From: Arthrobacter sp.
Lineage (GTDB): Bacteria; Actinomycetota; Actinomycetes; Actinomycetales; Micrococcaceae
DNA length: 24,827 bases
Assembly: GCA_018260285.1 (NCBI GenBank)
Contig: JAGLBH010000006.1
Coordinates: 1-24,827, forward strand
Reading direction: 5' to 3'
Positions 22,411-24,827 of the stretch are shown piece after piece; position 1 is the first letter of the stretch; each line of letters opens with the position of its first letter. The notes below the pieces were generated by a model, which saw nothing but the letters and a program-made list of their open reading frames with translations, was not told the DNA's origin and did not search any database. The translations under genes and the position numbers were made by a program.

Positions 22411-22447
22411 AAACCCCCGCACATGTATCGTCATGGGTGGGGGTTTT
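22411..22447 (+). terminator. Strong Rho-independent terminator before mshA
   Basis: AAACCCCCGCACATG pairs with CATGGGTGGGGGTTT (one mismatch, one G-U) around loop TATCGT, ending in TTTT. It separates the small-ORF cluster from mshA, which starts 97 bp downstream. Confidence 0.85.
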
Positions 22448-22544
22448 CGCGTGCCGCGAGACGCCGGGCGGATGGCAGAGCGCGAGCCGACGAGCCCAGG
22501 ACGAAGAACGCAGTTGAGTTGAGACGAGTAGGAGCGCAGAGGCA

Positions 22545-23759
22545 GTGGTGCGGGTGAAGACAGTGGCCGTCGTGTCCATGCACACCTCCCCCCTCCATCA
22601 GCCCGGCTCGGGCGACGCGGGCGGCATGAACGTGTACATTGCGAACACCGCGCGCGAGATGGCGCGACTCGGCCTGAGCGTGGACATCTTCACCCGATCC
22701 GACGCCCCCGGGGAGCGCAGCGTGGTCTCCCCCGCTCCCGGCGTCCGAGTGATCGCCCTGCCCGTGGCTGTGGGCGTGGAGAAAGCGGGCCTTCCCGCCT
22801 GGACTCCCCCGTTCGCCGAGGCGATTCTGGCGGACTACGGCCCCTATGACGCAGTGCATGCGCACTACTGGATCTCCGGCCTCGTGGGGCAGACGCTCTC
22901 GGCCGCGTGGTCCGCTCCCCTGATCCACACGATGCACACCCTGGCTCTCGTCAAGGACCGCGGCCGGGCGCCCGGAGACAGCGCCGAGCCGGCTGAGCGC
23001 AGTGAGGCCGAGCGGCAGCTCATCGCCACCGCGGATCGCATGATCGTCAACACCCCCTCGGAGGCGGAGGACCTCATTGCGCTCTACGGCGCAGACGGCA
23101 CCGCAGTGGACGTCATCTCCCCCGGGGCGGACCTCGAGACCTTCTCCCCCGCCGAGACCCACCCGCAGCCCGACCTCCGCGCCCACGTGGCCGAGGGCGC
23201 CTTCCATCTTCTCTTCGCCGGCCGGATCCAGCGCCTCAAGGGCCCGCAGGTTCTCATCGAGGCGCTGGCCCTCATCCCGAGCGAGATTCCGGTTCACCTC
23301 TCCCTCGTCGGCGCCCAGTCCGGCTCCTCCGAGCTGGATCTCCCCGCACTCATCAGGGAGTGCGGCGTGGAGGACCGGGTCTCCTTCCACCCCCCGGTGG
23401 CCCCGCCCGAGCTGGCCCGGTGGTATCGAGCCGCGGACGCCGTCGCCATGCCCTCCTTCTCCGAGTCCTTCGGGCTGGTTGCGCTCGAGGCCCAGGCCTG
23501 CGGAACTCCTGTTCTCGCGGCCGACGTCGGAGGCCTGCCCCAAGCCGTGAGCGACGGCCGCACCGGTCTGCTGCTCACGTCCCACGACCCTGCCGACTGG
23601 GCGACGGCGATCCGCCGTCTGGCCGAGAATCCGGCGCTGCGGCAGGAGCTGGCCTACGCCGCCCCGATCCATGCGCGCGCCTTCGGGTGGCAGCGCACGG
23701 CCATGTTCACCGTTCAGTCGTACCGGCTGGCCCGAGAGATGCGAGACTCCCCCTCATGA
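22545..23759 (+). CDS. mshA: D-inositol-3-phosphate glycosyltransferase MshA (mycothiol synthesis)
   Basis: Transfers GlcNAc from UDP-GlcNAc to 1L-myo-inositol-1-phosphate, the first committed step of mycothiol, the main low-molecular-weight thiol of Actinobacteria. The protein has 404 residues, GT-B fold, GT4 family. The hallmark HTSPLHQPGSGDAGGMNVY lies near residues 13-31. HAHYWISG (106-113) and IHTMHTLALVK (127-137) follow. In the C-domain, FAGRIQRLKGPQVLIEAL carries the phosphate-contact Arg/Lys (R227, K232), and SFSESFGLVALEAQACGTPV (from 304) the ESFG...E sugar-nucleotide motif. GTG starts at 22545 and 22548 are both possible; 22545 is used. The downstream gene overlaps by four bases. 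Confidence 0.95.
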   Translation: MVRVKTVAVVSMHTSPLHQPGSGDAGGMNVYIANTAREMARLGLSVDIFTRSDAPGERSVVSPAPGVRVIALPVAVGVEKAGLPAWTPPFAEAILADYGPYDAVHAHYWISGLVGQTLSAAWSAPLIHTMHTLALVKDRGRAPGDSAEPAERSEAERQLIATADRMIVNTPSEAEDLIALYGADGTAVDVISPGADLETFSPAETHPQPDLRAHVAEGAFHLLFAGRIQRLKGPQVLIEALALIPSEIPVHLSLVGAQSGSSELDLPALIRECGVEDRVSFHPPVAPPELARWYRAADAVAMPSFSESFGLVALEAQACGTPVLAADVGGLPQAVSDGRTGLLLTSHDPADWATAIRRLAENPALRQELAYAAPIHARAFGWQRTAMFTVQSYRLAREMRDSPS

Positions 23760-24827
23760 AGCTGAACGCTGTTCAGGACGCGGTCTGGGAGGGGTCGAGC
23801 GGCCTGATCGGCGGACCCGACGGGGAATACGCAGGCTCCGTGCGCGGCAGCCTCCGCTGGGCCACCCCGGCGCGGGTGCTGCTCTTGCTGACGGCCCTGG
23901 GCGCCATCCTGGCCTATCTCATCAAGCTCCCCTGCTTCAGCGTCAACTGGATGGCCCCGGACGTCTTCTCCCGCGGCTGCTACTCGGACTGGCCCGTCAT
24001 CTTCACCGGACGCGGACTCGCGGACAAGCAGATCCCCTTCATCACGGGCGGAACGCGCGTCGAGTACCCCGTGCTCATGGCGCTCTTCACGGGGCTCCTC
24101 TCCCTGCTCGTCCCGGGCCTCGGCGGCGGGCACGAGCGGATCGTGGCCTTCTTCGACCTCAATGCAGTCCTGGCCGCCGTGGCCTGGATGGGGCTCACGC
24201 TGCTCACCGCGGCCACCGCTGCGCGTCTCAGGGCCGCGGGCGCGTTCCAGGGGCTCGGCGCCGCCCGCCCGGGCTGGGGTGCGGGTCTCGAGCGGGCCGC
24301 CGCCGTCGCCCTCTCCCCCGCGATCATCGCGACCGCCTTCATCAACTGGGACATCTACGCGGTGCTCCTGGCCGGGGCCGCCCTGTGGGCCATCGTGGCG
24401 CGGAAGTGGGTGTGGGCCGGGGTGTTCATCGGGCTGGGGACCGCGTTCAAGCTCTACCCTGTTCTGCTGCTGGGGGTCGTCTTCCTCGGCGCGCTGCGGG
24501 CCGACGGCGACCGTCCTGCTCGCCTGTCCGAGTGGCGCGGCTTCCTCACGGCGACGACGACGGCCGCCCTGTCCTGGCTCGCCGTCAACGTGCCGGCCAT
24601 GCTTGCCGACTTCCCGGCGTGGAAGTACTTCCTGGACTTCTCCGAGGAGCGCGAGGCCGGGTACTCCTCGATCTGGTACCTCTACAACATGACGGCAGCC
24701 CAGCAGGGTGCCGCGCAGCTGAGCGCCGAGAGGGTCAACACTCTGGGCATGGTGCTCTTGGTCGCGGGGCTGCTGGCCGTCGTCGCGTTCGCCTGGTACA
24801 CCCCGGTCAAGGCGCAGCCGGCGCAGC
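23756..24827 (+). CDS. Polytopic membrane glycosyltransferase, GT87 (DUF2029) family (3' end outside window)
   Basis: Open from ATG 23756, which overlaps the mshA stop (ATGA), to the window edge (357 codons). After a cytosolic start of about 40 residues there are many hydrophobic helices (ARVLLLLTALGAILAYLIKL; VLMALFTGLLSLLVPGL; FFDLNAVLAAVAWMGLTLL; AAAVALSPAIIATAFINWDIYAVLL; VWAGVFIGLGTAFKLYPVLLLGVVFL). Between helices lie the outside motif GCYSDWPVIFTGRGL and GGTRVEYPVLM, typical of GT87 polyprenyl-phosphate-mannose-type transferases such as PimE, and INWDIYA. It probably uses a lipid-linked sugar at the outer membrane face; the acceptor is unknown. Coupled to mshA by overlap, though a mycothiol role is not implied. 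Confidence 0.85.
   Translation, partial: MKLNAVQDAVWEGSSGLIGGPDGEYAGSVRGSLRWATPARVLLLLTALGAILAYLIKLPCFSVNWMAPDVFSRGCYSDWPVIFTGRGLADKQIPFITGGTRVEYPVLMALFTGLLSLLVPGLGGGHERIVAFFDLNAVLAAVAWMGLTLLTAATAARLRAAGAFQGLGAARPGWGAGLERAAAVALSPAIIATAFINWDIYAVLLAGAALWAIVARKWVWAGVFIGLGTAFKLYPVLLLGVVFLGALRADGDRPARLSEWRGFLTATTTAALSWLAVNVPAMLADFPAWKYFLDFSEEREAGYSSIWYLYNMTAAQQGAAQLSAERVNTLGMVLLVAGLLAVVAFAWYTPVKAQPAQ

Noticed and set aside
21742..22424. Minus-strand open frames across the small-ORF region
   Set aside because: Arg/Gly-rich translations typical of shadow frames, no ribosome sites, and opposite to the strand with the terminator and the GC3-consistent small ORFs.
1..24827. CRISPR arrays, tRNA/rRNA genes, insertion sequences, prophage, toxin-antitoxin pairs
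   Set aside because: No regularly spaced repeats, no cloverleaf-like gene, no transposase or integrase motifs and no terminal inverted repeats were found on reading both strands.

Overview
The window is the replication-origin region of a GC-rich actinobacterial chromosome. The evidence is the gene order (recF, gnd, dnaN, dnaA on one side; rpmH, rnpA, yidD, yidC, jag, rsmG, parA, parB on the other), a cluster of perfect parS sites, and a mycothiol gene (mshA), which is confined to Actinomycetota. The dnaN-gnd-recF order, the compact trxB/trxA/murJ neighbourhood and the style of the proteins suggest Micrococcales, probably Micrococcaceae. The genus cannot be fixed from sequence reading alone.

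Layout. Positions 1-4836 (minus strand): recF (cut by the window edge), gnd, dnaN and dnaA. Two DnaA-box-bearing gaps flank dnaA; the dnaA-dnaN gap is the likely oriC. Positions 5249-8313 (plus): a tight operon rpmH-rnpA-yidD-yidC-jag-rsmG (ribosome, RNase P, membrane insertion, 16S rRNA methylation). Positions 8441-13084: the centromere region, with six copies of the 14-bp parS core. parA and parB are separated by a terminator and 751 bp, and parB carries a long disordered insert containing two of the parS sites. Positions 12028-12771 (minus): a small TetR regulator / conserved-hypothetical operon with a clear promoter and palindromic operator. Positions 13172-14545 (minus): trxB-trxA behind a textbook SigR/SigH-type disulfide-stress promoter. 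Positions 14635-18769 (minus): a MutT4-like Nudix hydrolase, the lipid II flippase murJ, and a separate gene holding a degenerate kinase N-lobe, a linker, one membrane helix and an extracellular discoidin-like domain. In mycobacteria these last domains are fused to MurJ as MviN. Positions 18808-20864 (plus): CCA-adding enzyme and a translationally coupled histidine phosphatase. Positions 20993-21505: an FxLYD-like lipoprotein. Positions 21506-22447: a region with repeats, three tandem small ORFs and a strong terminator. Positions 22545-24827: mshA and a GT87-type membrane glycosyltransferase (cut by the window edge).

How the genes fit together. The core is replication start (DnaA, DnaN, RecF), origin segregation (ParA, ParB, parS), membrane protein biogenesis (YidC, YidD), cell-wall precursor export (MurJ and its split-off partner) and thiol redox control (TrxA, TrxB, MshA).

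Most worth a second look: the small-ORF cluster ahead of mshA, the split MviN pseudokinase module, the enlarged parS-containing ParB, and the TetR operon with its operator placed inside the promoter spacer. No tRNA, rRNA, CRISPR array, insertion sequence or phage gene was seen.
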